Assembly: GCA_051004015.1 (NCBI GenBank)
Contig: JBPCKT010000002.1
Location: 1 to 64,000, forward strand
DNA from: SXOA01 sp051004015
GTDB lineage: Bacteria; Planctomycetota; Planctomycetia; Pirellulales; Pirellulaceae
Direction: 5' to 3'
Length of the DNA: 64,000 nucleotides
The position numbers were made by a program, and so were the translations under genes. Shown here piece by piece: positions 25,963 through 34,846 of the stretch. Within the stretch, counting starts at the first letter, position 1, and each line of letters opens with the position of its first letter. A model generated the notes under the pieces. It ran no database searches. It was given only the letters and a program-made list of their open reading frames with translations, and had not been told where the DNA came from.

Positions 25963-26413
25963 ATTGCGCGGCCGGCGGCGGCTCCATGTCGGCCGCCAGA
26001 ATTCGCAGGGCCCCCAGCAGCTCGTCCTTATACAGCAGCCCGAGACTGTAGACGCCGGCATGGGGCAGCGCCAGAGCCGGGATGGGAAAGTGGACTTCCA
26101 CCGTTTGCAACGGATCTTTACAGTCCACCGTAAAGCCGACTTTGAACAGGCCGGTGTTTTCCGCCAGGTCCGTCAGCTCCAGGATGAAGTCGCTCTTGCC
26201 GTGCAATTCCGTCAGCGCCAGATAGACAAACGGCGTGCTGGCCAGGCCGCCGGCGGGAATCGGCACCGGCCGCGGAGCTTCTCCCTCCGGCGGCTTGGTA
26301 GGCGGCTTCATCCGCTGCACCCGGTTGAACACGCCGGCAATGATCTTCTTTCCCGTCGCCTGATCGCTGTAAACATGATCGGCCAGGAGCAGGGACTGCA
26401 GGACGGGCTTCAT
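25961..26413 (-). CDS. DUF6941-like hypothetical protein
   Basis: A 150-residue soluble protein beginning MKPVLQSLLLADHVYSD, followed by TGKKIIAGVFNRV, a beta-rich middle (TPFVYLALTELHGKSDFILEL) and HAGVYSLGLLYKDELLGALR near the end. The layout resembles DUF6941 proteins of planctomycetes, whose function is unknown. The start at 26413 is preferred to an upstream in-frame codon because the ADHVY region normally opens the protein. A second protein of similar layout is at 40768. Confidence 0.7.
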   Translation of the reverse strand: MKPVLQSLLLADHVYSDQATGKKIIAGVFNRVQRMKPPTKPPEGEAPRPVPIPAGGLASTPFVYLALTELHGKSDFILELTDLAENTGLFKVGFTVDCKDPLQTVEVHFPIPALALPHAGVYSLGLLYKDELLGALRILAADMEPPPAAQ

Positions 26414-26491
26414 AAAGGTTTTGCCGTAAGAATGCTGGGAATGGAGTCCACTCATTCTGTCTCAGTTGGCCTCGCGGGGAAAGCGGCCTGT

Positions 26492-27580
26492 TTACTCCAT
26501 CATCACCACCGTCTTAATCCCCTGCGGCTGACGGTGTTCGTAGTGCCAAAGGGACTCCGGCAACTTCACGCGGGCGGTGAACAGGCTGGCAAGCTGACTG
26601 GCGTAAGTCTTCTGCAACTGGGCCAGGTGCGAAAGAGCGTCGCGAAAGTCTCGCGGAGCGGCGTTGACCGTGCCGATGTGCAGGTGGTTGCGGATCAGGC
26701 CATCCCGCATCAGCTTGGCGACATTGTGACTGGCCGGCCGCGGAAGTCGCGTGCTTCCCAGCCAAACCATGATGCCGCAGGACCGGAGGGTACCCGCCGC
26801 GGCCAGCATGATGTCGTCGCTGCCGGTACATTCCAGGCAGAGATCAAAACCATCCCGCTCCACATCCGCCGGCTCCCAATTCATCTTGTCAGTGGGGATG
26901 TAGGTCGCACCGAAGTCTTTCGCCAGGCCCGCCCGAAATGAGTCCGGCTCGTCCCTTCCGACCATACTCACCGGCCATCCCCGCGCGACTGCCGCCAGCA
27001 CTGCCGCAAAGCCAATCGGGCCCATACCAGTGACGAGGACGCGGGGCGGATCGTCCTGCCAGATCTGCTCGCCTAAACGGCCACTCTGCAAAGTATGAGC
27101 TTCATTCGCCCCTTTCTCCGCCACGGCCAGGGGCTCGGCGAAGACGGCCAGCGAGGCAATCGCCGGTGGCACACGATACAGATGCTCCGGCCGGTCCAGC
27201 CAGCGAGGCACGCTAAAGCCGTGCTCGGACCAGATCCCCCGTTCGGTGAATTTTCCCAGCGGCAAATAGTCCAGCCGGCGAGTCTCTCCCGGCTTGGGTC
27301 GCCTGACTGCCGGCACCACGAGGTCCCCGGGACTGTACTCTGTCACTCCAGCGCCCACCGCCAACACTTCTCCCAGGCATTCGTGCCCCAGCACCAGGAA
27401 CTTCTCCCCCGGCGGCACCCACGGATTGGCCGAATGCAGAATCTCCCGGTCGGTCCCGCAGACCCCAAGCTCTAGCGTGCGACAGAGAACCTCCCCTGGA
27501 CTCGGAGCGCAAGGCTCGGGCATGGCGACAATGCCAGGAAGCGTGGAGCCCGGAAAGGCGGCGATGGCGGCGAGCGGCAT
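26492..27580 (-). CDS. Zinc-dependent MDR-type dehydrogenase, glucose-dehydrogenase-like
   Basis: A 362-residue medium-chain dehydrogenase. The catalytic zinc region is LGVCGTDREIL and LVLGHECLGEVLAVGAGV; the proton-relay and NAD(P)-binding region has VLVTGMGPIGFAAVLAA. The overall layout, including LARLMRDGLIRN-like C-terminal features, resembles archaeal-type glucose dehydrogenases, but the substrate is not determined. The start at 27580 (MPLAAIAAFPG) has AGAGGA upstream. Divergent from gcvT with about 210 bases between. Confidence 0.85.
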   Translation of the reverse strand: MPLAAIAAFPGSTLPGIVAMPEPCAPSPGEVLCRTLELGVCGTDREILHSANPWVPPGEKFLVLGHECLGEVLAVGAGVTEYSPGDLVVPAVRRPKPGETRRLDYLPLGKFTERGIWSEHGFSVPRWLDRPEHLYRVPPAIASLAVFAEPLAVAEKGANEAHTLQSGRLGEQIWQDDPPRVLVTGMGPIGFAAVLAAVARGWPVSMVGRDEPDSFRAGLAKDFGATYIPTDKMNWEPADVERDGFDLCLECTGSDDIMLAAAGTLRSCGIMVWLGSTRLPRPASHNVAKLMRDGLIRNHLHIGTVNAAPRDFRDALSHLAQLQKTYASQLASLFTARVKLPESLWHYEHRQPQGIKTVVMME

Positions 27581-27793
27581 GAATAGGGAATCCTCTGGGA
27601 CTGTTGATGGATGCCATTCTAGCGGGCGCTGGGCAGATTCGCTCCCCTGGAATTTGCCCTTCGCCGCGATACAATTGCAGGTCGATTTCTCGCTCCTTGA
27701 CATCCCGGCATCCGCGGAAGGCGGGCACATTGTTGCCCGACCTGGGGACGTGCTACCAGCACTACTTTCACTTGCATTTCAGGGACGTCCTCG

Positions 27794-28912
27794 ATGACTG
27801 CTCTGCTTCACACGCCGCTGCATGACTGGCACGCCGCCCATGGGGCCCGGCTGGTGGATTTTGCCGGCTGGCATATGCCGGTGCAGTACAAGTCCATCGT
27901 GGAAGAGCACAACGCCACGCGGAACGCGGCCGGCGTCTTCGATGTCTCGCATATGGGGCGGATTCGATTCGACGGCCCAGGTGGCGCTCCGTTTCTCGAC
28001 CGGCTGTTGACGCGGAAGGTCATCGGGATGGGGCCGGGCAAGATACGTTATTCGCTAGTTTGCAACGAGGCAGGGGGCATTCTCGACGACGTGTTGGTCT
28101 ACCACCTTCAGGAACATGGCGGCGGGCTGCATCACCTGTTGGTCGTGAATGCCAGCAATCGCGAGAAGATCCTGAGCTGGCTCGCTTCGCAAAAAAAGCC
28201 GACGGACGACGTGACCTTCACGGACCGCACGGTCGAGACCGCGATGATTGCCATCCAGGGACCGAGCGCCCTGCGAATCATGGAGCCGCTCGTGGGGGCC
28301 GATGTTGGCGGCCTGGCCTATTACACCGGCCGCGAAACAACTATCTGCCGCCATCCCGGCATCGTCAGCCGCACCGGATATACGGGGGAAGACGGCTGCG
28401 AGATCATCGTTCCCGCTTCTGCCTCGGCTGAAATCTGGGAGAGGATTTTTGCCACGGGCAAGGATCATGGCGTCGCCGCCGTGGGCCTCGGCGCGCGGGA
28501 CACCTTGCGGCTGGAGGCAGCGATGCCTTTGTATGGCCACGAGCTTTCCGAGCAAGTCAATCCGTTTCAGGCAGGTCTGGCCTTCGCCGTGAATCTCGAA
28601 GGGCGCGACTTCGTCGGCAAAGGGGCAATTGCTCCCAAGAAGGACGACCCGTCGCAGCTGGTGCGCGTTGGACTGTCGCTCTCCGGCAAACGGGCCGCGA
28701 GGGAGCACTATAGCGTTCTGTCCGCCGGCAAGAAAATCGGCGAAGTCACCAGCGGAACATTTTCCCCCACCCTGCAACAGCCGATTGCCATGGCTTACGT
28801 GCCGCCGGCGTTTGCCAAGGTGGGAACCGAACTCACCGTCGACATCCGCGGCATTTCTGAGCCGGCGAAAGTCGTCCCGCTGCCGTTTTACAAACGATCA
28901 TCAACCCGCTGA
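27794..28912 (+). CDS. gcvT: Glycine cleavage system T protein (aminomethyltransferase)
   Basis: A 372-residue enzyme transferring the methylene group from aminomethyl-lipoyl-GcvH to tetrahydrofolate with release of ammonia. The N-terminal DFAGWHMPVQY, VFDVSHMGRI, then SRTGYTGEDGCEI, LGARDTLRLEA and MPLYGHEL are diagnostic. It is first in the gcvT-gcvH-gcvPA-gcvPB-lipoate ligase operon. Its last codons and TGA stop (28910-28912) lie inside a CCGCTGAAGCGG palindrome. No glycine riboswitch is evident upstream. Confidence 0.96.
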   Translation: MTALLHTPLHDWHAAHGARLVDFAGWHMPVQYKSIVEEHNATRNAAGVFDVSHMGRIRFDGPGGAPFLDRLLTRKVIGMGPGKIRYSLVCNEAGGILDDVLVYHLQEHGGGLHHLLVVNASNREKILSWLASQKKPTDDVTFTDRTVETAMIAIQGPSALRIMEPLVGADVGGLAYYTGRETTICRHPGIVSRTGYTGEDGCEIIVPASASAEIWERIFATGKDHGVAAVGLGARDTLRLEAAMPLYGHELSEQVNPFQAGLAFAVNLEGRDFVGKGAIAPKKDDPSQLVRVGLSLSGKRAAREHYSVLSAGKKIGEVTSGTFSPTLQQPIAMAYVPPAFAKVGTELTVDIRGISEPAKVVPLPFYKRSSTR

Positions 28913-28928
28913 AGCGGGTTACTACGAA
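28903..28928. repeat. REP-like palindrome at the gcvT stop codon
   Basis: AACCCGCT/GAAGCGGGTT, then ACTACGAA; the same sequence forms the right half of the element at 11821-11872. The gcvT stop codon TGA is part of the hairpin loop. Confidence 0.75.
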
Positions 28929-28941
28929 CGAGAGGATTGCC

Positions 28942-29337
28942 ATGAAACCCGAAGAGCTTCGTTACGCCGAAACACATGAGTGGGTCGCCGTCCAAGATGA
29001 AGGGGGCCGCAAGATCGGCATTGTTGGCATCACGGCGTTCGCCATCGAGCAACTGACCGATCTGGTTCACATGGTTCTGCCAAAGGTCGGCAAGACCGTC
29101 AAGCAAGGGGCGGAATTCGGCGAGGTCGAATCCGTGAAAGCGGTCAGCTCCCTTTACAGCCCCGTCGACGGCGAGGTCATCGCCGTCAACTCGGAACTTC
29201 CGGGCCGGCTGGAAACCCTCGGCAGCGACCCCTATGGCGAAGGCTGGATGATTAGAGTCGCCCTCGCCGGGGATGGCGCAGTTGGCAAGCTGATGGACCA
29301 CGCGGCGTATCAGAAGCAGTGCGCGGCGGAAGGGTAG
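28942..29337 (+). CDS. gcvH: Glycine cleavage system H protein
   Basis: A 131-residue lipoyl carrier shuttling the aminomethyl group between the P, T and L proteins. The lipoylated lysine is Lys66 in ESVKAVSSLYSPVDGEV. GAGAGGA lies upstream of the ATG. The downstream lipoate ligase gene could supply its cofactor. After the stop a 60-base AT-rich stretch with short self-complementary words (GAAATTCGAAGTTCGAATTC) precedes gcvPA. Confidence 0.97.
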   Translation: MKPEELRYAETHEWVAVQDEGGRKIGIVGITAFAIEQLTDLVHMVLPKVGKTVKQGAEFGEVESVKAVSSLYSPVDGEVIAVNSELPGRLETLGSDPYGEGWMIRVALAGDGAVGKLMDHAAYQKQCAAEG

Positions 29338-29340
29338 GGG

Positions 29341-29398
29341 GGAAGAAATCCGAAATTCGAAGTTCGAATTCCGAAACAGTCTCTATTTCAAATCTGAA
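29341..29398. repeat. AT-rich intergenic repeat-like stretch
   Basis: The sequence carries CCGAAATTCGAAGTTCGAAT and TTTCAAATCTGAAA, short self-complementary words similar in style to the string before pyrE (11215-11244). Probably dispersed intergenic repeat sequence. Confidence 0.4.
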
Positions 29399-29412
29399 AC
29401 CGCTGCATTGCA

Positions 29413-30753
29413 ATGCCCTATTTCTATAACACGCCCGAAGACCAACAAGCCATGCTCGCCGCCATCGGCGCGAGCAGCGTTGACGAGCTGTTTAACGTCA
29501 TTCCCGCCGAGCATCGGCTCAAGCGGCTCTTGTATCTGCCTGCGGCTCTTTCGGAGATGGAGCTTGCGCAACAGTTGGGCGCTCTGGCGGCGAAGAATGA
29601 CCATGCGGGAAACAAGGTCTGCTTTCTCGGCGGCGGCAGTTACGACCACTTCGTGCCGGCGGTCGTGGATGCGCTCGCGGGCCGCGGCGAGTTCTATACC
29701 TCGTATACGCCCTATCAGCCGGAGGTGGCGCAGGGAAATTTGCAGGTGATGTTCGAGTATCAGACGCTCGTCTGCGAGCTGACGGGAATGGATGTCTCCA
29801 ACGCCAGCCTGTACGACGGCGGCAGCGCGGCAGCGGAAGGAGTGCTGCTGGCGATGAGCGTGACCGGGCGGCCGAAGAAGGTGGTCGTGGCCGGAAGCGT
29901 GAATCCGGAATACCGACAAATCCTGGAGACCTATTTTGAATGCATTGGGGCACACCTCGTCAGCGTACCGGCGCCTGCGGGAGTGGTAAGTCCCGCGGAC
30001 GTGGCGGCAGCGGTCGATGGCGAGACCGCCTGTGTGCTGCTTCAGCATCCCAATTTCTTCGGCTGCCTGGAGGACGTGGCCGCGATCAGCAAGATTGCCC
30101 ATCACGCCGGGGCGCTGCTCGTGCAATCGTTCGACCCAATTAGCCTGGGCCTGCTCAAGCGGCCGGCGGACTTGGGGGCGGACGTGGCGGTGGCGGAAGG
30201 GCAATCGCTCGGCACGCCCATGCTCTACGGCGGCCCGTACCTGGGCATCATGGCCTGCAAAGAAGCTTTCGTCCGCCGCATGCCGGGACGCATCGCCGGA
30301 CAAACCGTCGATCGCCGCGGCCGACGCTGCTGGGTCCTGACCCTGCAAACCCGCGAGCAGCACATCCGCCGCGAGAAAGCCACGAGCAACATCTGCACCA
30401 ATCAAGGCCTCTTCGCCCTCCGAGCCTCCATCTACCTGGCGCAAATGGGGCCGCAGGGGCTCAAGGAAACCGCCGAGCTGTGCCTGCGGAAGGCCGCTTA
30501 TGCGAAACAGCAAATCACCGCGGGTTCACGGCTCAAAACCGCGTTTGAACAACCGACGTTCAAAGAATTCGTCATCCGTGACAAACAGAACCGTGTCAGT
30601 GACCTTTTGAAGTCCGCCTCCAACGCTGGCTACCTCGCCGGCATTCCGCTGGGCAAATGGTATCCGGAACTTGAAGATTGCTTCCTCGTCACGGTGACGG
30701 AAAAGAGGACGAAGGGGGAGATTGAGGGGCTGACGAAAGCTCTCAATCAATAG
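29413..30753 (+). CDS. gcvPA: Glycine dehydrogenase (decarboxylating) subunit 1
   Basis: A 446-residue alpha subunit of split P protein, which decarboxylates glycine with pyridoxal phosphate. The N-terminal YFYNTPEDQQAMLAAIG-like opening, GGGSYDHFVPA, SNASLYDGGSAAAE, GGPYLGIMAC and the late MPGRIAGQTVD are typical. It lacks the PLP lysine, which lies in subunit 2. No obvious Shine-Dalgarno sequence precedes the ATG. Confidence 0.96.
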   Translation: MPYFYNTPEDQQAMLAAIGASSVDELFNVIPAEHRLKRLLYLPAALSEMELAQQLGALAAKNDHAGNKVCFLGGGSYDHFVPAVVDALAGRGEFYTSYTPYQPEVAQGNLQVMFEYQTLVCELTGMDVSNASLYDGGSAAAEGVLLAMSVTGRPKKVVVAGSVNPEYRQILETYFECIGAHLVSVPAPAGVVSPADVAAAVDGETACVLLQHPNFFGCLEDVAAISKIAHHAGALLVQSFDPISLGLLKRPADLGADVAVAEGQSLGTPMLYGGPYLGIMACKEAFVRRMPGRIAGQTVDRRGRRCWVLTLQTREQHIRREKATSNICTNQGLFALRASIYLAQMGPQGLKETAELCLRKAAYAKQQITAGSRLKTAFEQPTFKEFVIRDKQNRVSDLLKSASNAGYLAGIPLGKWYPELEDCFLVTVTEKRTKGEIEGLTKALNQ

Positions 30754-30784
30754 CGACAATGCACGCCATAAGAGATTTTTGAAT

Positions 30785-32254
30785 ATGCGTAACCTCAAGA
30801 CCTCCTCTCTCCTCTTCGAACTCTCCAAACCCGGCCGCCGGGCGGCCACGTTGCCGGCGTGCGATGTCCCGATGCAATCGCTAGAGAAGCTGCTGCCGAA
30901 GGAGGCGCTGGCGGAAAGGCTGCCGCCATTGCCGGAGGTGGCGGAGCCGGAGGTGGTGCGGCATTTCACCAACCTCTCGACCCTCAACATGTCGGTGGAT
31001 ACGCATTTCTATCCGCTCGGCTCCTGCACGATGAAGTACAACAGCAAGCGGAACGAGCGGATGGCGGCGCTGCCGGGCATCGCTGACCTGCATCCGCATC
31101 AGCCGGACGACACGATCCAGGGAATGCTGCAGTTGCTCTACGAGGTTCAGCAGATGCTGGCGGAAATCTCCGGCCTGCCTGCCGTTTCGCTACAGCCGGC
31201 CGCGGGGGCCCATGGTGAGCTGGCCGCACTGATGGTCGTGGCAGCGTATTTCCGCGACAAGAAGCACGCCCGCACCAAGGTTTTGGCGCCCGACAGCGCC
31301 CACGGCACCAATCCCGCCAGTGCACGGATGGCCGGCTTTGAATTCGTCACCGTTCGCAGCAATGCCGCCGGCTTTGTGGACATGGAGGATTTGAAGGCGA
31401 AGCTGGATGACCAGATTGCCGTGTTTATGATCACTAATCCCAGCACGCTGGGGATTTTCGACAAGCAGGTTTCGCAAATCGCGGAGCTGGTGCATGCGCA
31501 GGGCGGGCTGATCTATCTGGACGGTGCGAACATGAACGCCATTCTGGGAATCACCCGCCCCGGCGATTTTGGCGCGGACATGATGCACTACAACCCGCAC
31601 AAGACGTTCAGCGGTCCGCACGGCGGCGGCGGCCCGGGGGCGGGGCCGATTTGCGTGACGGAGAAACTGGGGCCGTATTTGCCCGCTCCCGTCGTCGAAA
31701 AGATCGAGGGGAAGTTCCGCCTGGCCTACGACCGGCCCAAGTCCATTGGCCGCGTGAGGAGCTTTTTCGGTAATGTCGGCGTGCTAGTGCGAGCCTGGTG
31801 CTACATCCGCACGCATGGGCCGGAGGGACTAAAGGCCGTCGCCGAAAACGCGGTGCTGAACGCTAACTACCTGCTCAGCCGCGTGAAGCACATCCTACCG
31901 GTGCCGCAAGGGGACCGCTGCATGCACGAGTTTGTGGCGAGCGCGGCGGCCCTCAAGAAGAAGACCGGCGTCTCCGCGATGGACCTGGCCAAGCGCCTGC
32001 TCGACTACGGCTTTCATGCGCCGACGGTTTATTTCCCACTGACAGTCCCCGAGGCGATGATGATCGAGCCGACGGAGACGGAGAGCAAGGAGACGATGGA
32101 CGCCTTCGCCGAGATCCTGTTCCGCATCACGGAAGAGTCGCCCGAGCTGTTGCACGAAGCCCCACACAGTACCATCATCAGCCGGCCCGACGAAGTCCGC
32201 GCGGCGCGCCAGCCGATGATGCGGTGGAAGGATAGTAGTCCGCTCACTCCGTGA
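30785..32254 (+). CDS. gcvPB: Glycine dehydrogenase (decarboxylating) subunit 2
   Basis: A 489-residue beta subunit of P protein. The PLP-binding lysine is Lys273 in NPHKTFSGPHGGGGPGAGP. FYPLGSCTMKYN, LQPAAGAHGELA and DSAHGTNPASA are family hallmarks. The ATG at 30785 is preferred to a TTG two codons earlier. The C-terminal codons and TGA are part of a CCGCTCACTCCGTGAGCGG palindrome, so the final SSPLTP residues derive from the repeat. Confidence 0.96.
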   Translation: MRNLKTSSLLFELSKPGRRAATLPACDVPMQSLEKLLPKEALAERLPPLPEVAEPEVVRHFTNLSTLNMSVDTHFYPLGSCTMKYNSKRNERMAALPGIADLHPHQPDDTIQGMLQLLYEVQQMLAEISGLPAVSLQPAAGAHGELAALMVVAAYFRDKKHARTKVLAPDSAHGTNPASARMAGFEFVTVRSNAAGFVDMEDLKAKLDDQIAVFMITNPSTLGIFDKQVSQIAELVHAQGGLIYLDGANMNAILGITRPGDFGADMMHYNPHKTFSGPHGGGGPGAGPICVTEKLGPYLPAPVVEKIEGKFRLAYDRPKSIGRVRSFFGNVGVLVRAWCYIRTHGPEGLKAVAENAVLNANYLLSRVKHILPVPQGDRCMHEFVASAAALKKKTGVSAMDLAKRLLDYGFHAPTVYFPLTVPEAMMIEPTETESKETMDAFAEILFRITEESPELLHEAPHSTIISRPDEVRAARQPMMRWKDSSPLTP

Positions 32255-32260
32255 GCGGCT
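32242..32260. repeat. CCGCTCAC-TCC-GTGAGCGG palindrome at the gcvPB stop
   Basis: A perfect eight-base-pair hairpin with a three-base loop. It provides the gcvPB stop codon and ends 14 bases before the lipoate ligase start. The core recurs at 7660-7674. Confidence 0.8.
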
Positions 32261-32274
32261 TTGTCAGAAGCAGC

Positions 32275-33015
32275 ATGTCCACGGTGCGGCTGATTATCGA
32301 TCGCGGGACCGGCCCCATAAACATGGCGGTCGACGAGGCCCTGCTCTTGTCCGCGCCGCGCTCCGGTCCCACGCTGCGCTTCTATCAGTGGGAACAACCG
32401 ACACTCTCGCTCGGGTATTTTCAAAGCGCCGACGATCGATTTCAACATGAAGCCAGTTCTGACTGCCCAATTGTGCGGCGCTCCACCGGCGGCGGTTCCA
32501 TTCTCCATGACCAGGAGCTGACGTACAGCTTCGTCATGCCCGTAAGTCAACAGGATAAGAGCGCCGCCCAGCCGCTGTACTATGCGTTCCATGAAACACT
32601 GGTCCAAGCGCTCGCCCAACGGAACGTAGTGGCCACTCTCGTTCTCCAGCAGCCGCTCCAGCAGATTGGTCAGGTTGAGCCCTTTCTCTGCTTCAAGAGG
32701 CATTCGGTCGGCGACGTGCTCATAGCCGGTTCCAAGATTTGCGGTAGTGCGCAGCGGCGGCAAAAGGAGGCGTTGTTGCAGCATGGCAGCGTGCTGCTCC
32801 GGCGGAGCAGGTTCGCCCCAGACCTTCCGGGAATTGCCGATCTTGCCGTCACGAGCATTTCCGCGGAGGAACTGGCGGAAGTCTGGCTTCCCCTGCTGGA
32901 AGGGCGACTGAATATTCACTTTCAGGCCGGTAGTCTGAACCCTGTTGAACAGTCGACTGCCCAGCGGCTGGCGGAGGACCGGTTCGGCGCGGACTCGTGG
33001 TCATTGAGGCGATGA
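32275..33015 (+). CDS. Lipoate-protein ligase A family protein
   Basis: A 246-residue biotin/lipoate A/B ligase-fold protein. RLIIDRGTGPINMAVDEALL, the substrate loop RRSTGGGSILHDQELTYS and the lysine region VLIAGSKICGSAQRR match LplA/LipM-type enzymes. It probably attaches lipoyl or octanoyl groups to GcvH; ligase versus octanoyltransferase activity cannot be decided. The ATG at 32275 is chosen because an upstream GTG (32251) lies in the repeat. Last gene of the gcv operon. Confidence 0.88.
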   Translation: MSTVRLIIDRGTGPINMAVDEALLLSAPRSGPTLRFYQWEQPTLSLGYFQSADDRFQHEASSDCPIVRRSTGGGSILHDQELTYSFVMPVSQQDKSAAQPLYYAFHETLVQALAQRNVVATLVLQQPLQQIGQVEPFLCFKRHSVGDVLIAGSKICGSAQRRQKEALLQHGSVLLRRSRFAPDLPGIADLAVTSISAEELAEVWLPLLEGRLNIHFQAGSLNPVEQSTAQRLAEDRFGADSWSLRR

Positions 33016-33359
33016 CGCGTGAGAAAACGCGAATGGGCGCTGGGTAGCCCCAACAAAGGCGAGATTTTTTTCCAAAATTCCCTCATCAATACAGTTGCAA
33101 TGGAGATTGGCTTATGGCGATAATAGGCGTGGGTTGAGACCGCGGCAGGTTTTGGTCGACTTCGTCCTGGGTGCAGCTAGCTGGAAGGTACTCATGCGGG
33201 AAGCGTGACGCTTGCCCTGTGTTTTTGGCCCGTTAATTATATTCGTGTTGGTTGGCCGGCTTCGCCCGAGTTCGCAAGCGAGTAGTTCCTGTCCGCAATC
33301 ATTTTTCGTAGCCTCAGGCATTTCTGCCTGACTCGAGATTTGCGAAGGAAAGGCGAAAT
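33016..33359. other. Intergenic region and leader of the FHA gene
   Basis: It contains an AT-rich block (about 33064-33125) with a promoter candidate at 33095-33124, leaving a leader of about 230 bases. No open frame with recognisable features is seen. Confidence 0.45.
33095..33124 (+). promoter_or_regulatory. Promoter candidate for the FHA-domain gene
   Basis: TTGCAA (33095-33100) and GATAAT (33119-33124) with an 18-base spacer, in the most AT-rich part of the gap. Confidence 0.4.
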
Positions 33360-34022
33360 ATGCAGGTCCGTCTCAAAGTCTTACAGGGATCGAAGACTGG
33401 TAAGGAAATCAAGCTACCCACGCCGCAGTGCCTGGTCGGCCGAGGTGAAGAGTGTCATCTGCGCCCGCAGACGGACGCCATCAGCCGCCGGCACTGCCTG
33501 ATCATGACGACCGAGAACGAGGTCGTGGTGCGGGATCTCAAGAGCCGCAACGGCACCTTCGTCAACGGCGAGAAAGTGGGGGAAGAGGCAGTGCTCTTAT
33601 CCGGCGACCAGTTGCGGATTGGCCCGCTCGCCTTCGAGGTCGTGATCGAGACGGCCAAGGCCAAGCGGCCGATGGTGCATGATATCAAGGATGTGGCCGT
33701 TCGCACCGCCCAGGGAGGAGAGTCCAACCTCACCACCGAGCTCGATAACATCGACCAGTGGCTTTCCGAAGCCGACGTCGAGGATCTGGCCAAGCGGCAG
33801 AGCGATCCGGAAACTCGGCAGTTCCGTCTGGACGACACGTCCGCTCCCGCGGGGGGAGAAGCAAAGCCCATCACGGCGGACGGCGACACCAAGACCCTTG
33901 ATGTCTCCAAAAGGCCCGCGAAAAAGGGCCCCGGCAAGCTGCCTCCTCGGCCATCAACCGATGCCAAGGACTCGCGGGAAGCCGCTTCCGATATGCTCAA
34001 GAAATTCTTCAACCGGCGGTAA
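33360..34022 (+). CDS. FHA-domain protein
   Basis: A 220-residue cytoplasmic protein. The FHA domain (about 1-100) has CLVGRGEECHL, ISRRHCLI and LKSRNGTFVNGEKV, the full set of phosphothreonine-recognition residues. The C-terminal half is acidic and low-complexity, with Lys/Pro tail segments (KRPAKKGPGKLPP). It likely binds a phosphorylated partner of a Ser/Thr kinase. A strong terminator follows, so it is transcribed alone. Confidence 0.9.
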   Translation: MQVRLKVLQGSKTGKEIKLPTPQCLVGRGEECHLRPQTDAISRRHCLIMTTENEVVVRDLKSRNGTFVNGEKVGEEAVLLSGDQLRIGPLAFEVVIETAKAKRPMVHDIKDVAVRTAQGGESNLTTELDNIDQWLSEADVEDLAKRQSDPETRQFRLDDTSAPAGGEAKPITADGDTKTLDVSKRPAKKGPGKLPPRPSTDAKDSREAASDMLKKFFNRR

Positions 34023-34054
34023 GTGCCGCCTGGACGTCGATTTTCGCAGCGCAG

Positions 34055-34079
34055 GCCCGCCGTCTGGCGGGCTTTTTTT
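34055..34079 (+). terminator. Rho-independent terminator of the FHA gene
   Basis: A seven-base-pair stem GCCCGCC/GGCGGGC with a GTCT loop is followed by seven T residues. Confidence 0.92.
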
Positions 34080-34225
34080 GTGCAAAAGGCTGCCTGGAAT
34101 CCAAGAATCGGCCATTACAATGGAATAACCGCCGTCGGGACCAAAGTCGGTTTCTTTTGCCGACATGAAACCTGTCTGCGTGAAACCCAGTGCCCGCGTG
34201 CAAGGTATTTCCTCGGAACAGCGGC

Positions 34226-34846
34226 ATGATGACTAACGACTCGGCAGACGACCTCCGGCCGCTCATTTGCCGCTGTTTGACCGGTGATCAAGCAGCCATG
34301 CTCGCCTTGGTGGAGCGGTTCCGTGGCCAGGTCTTCGGGTTGTGCTTCCGCATGCTCGGGCAGCGGCAGGACGCCGAGGACGTGGCTCAGGAGACGTTTG
34401 TGCGGGTGCTGAAGAACCTGCACCGCTGGGACGCGGCACGCGACTTTGAGCCGTGGCTGTTTGCGATTGCCGGCAACCGCTGCCGCACGGCGCTTTCCAC
34501 CCGGAAGCGCCGCCCCTCGGCGGAGATGTTGCCGGAGCAGATTTCCGACGGTTTGCCAGATATGCAAGCCGCCAAGAACCTGGCGGAGGAAGTGACGCTG
34601 GCACTGGCGGGAATCCGGGAGGATTATCGCCAGGCGTTTGTTTTGTTTCACGAACATGAGCTGAGCTATGGTGATATCGCCGAGGCCATGAACGTTCCAC
34701 TGGGGACCGTCAAGACCTGGGTGCATCGGGCGCGGCGGGAATTGATTGACCAGTTACAGAGGCGGGGCGTGGTGGCGGAACGAGCTTCCGCCGCCGCAGG
34801 ACAGCAACATGTCGAGGAGCAGCAACATGCAGTGCCGCGAATTTGA
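34226..34846 (+). CDS. ECF-type RNA polymerase sigma factor
   Basis: A 206-residue sigma-70 family protein of group IV. Region 2 (about 15-85) contains FRMLGQRQDAEDVAQETFVRV and the WLFAIAGNRC segment; region 4 (about 130-185) contains LSYGDIAEAMNVPLGTVKTWVHRAR. A Gln/Glu-rich tail follows. It overlaps the next gene, a zinc-binding anti-sigma factor, by 20 bases, the usual arrangement for an autoregulated pair. The ATG at 34226 or 34229 is possible. Confidence 0.94.
   Translation: MMTNDSADDLRPLICRCLTGDQAAMLALVERFRGQVFGLCFRMLGQRQDAEDVAQETFVRVLKNLHRWDAARDFEPWLFAIAGNRCRTALSTRKRRPSAEMLPEQISDGLPDMQAAKNLAEEVTLALAGIREDYRQAFVLFHEHELSYGDIAEAMNVPLGTVKTWVHRARRELIDQLQRRGVVAERASAAAGQQHVEEQQHAVPRI

Noticed and set aside
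27581..27793. Glycine riboswitch before the gcv operon
   Set aside because: The tandem aptamer core motifs are not recognisable in the 210-base gap.
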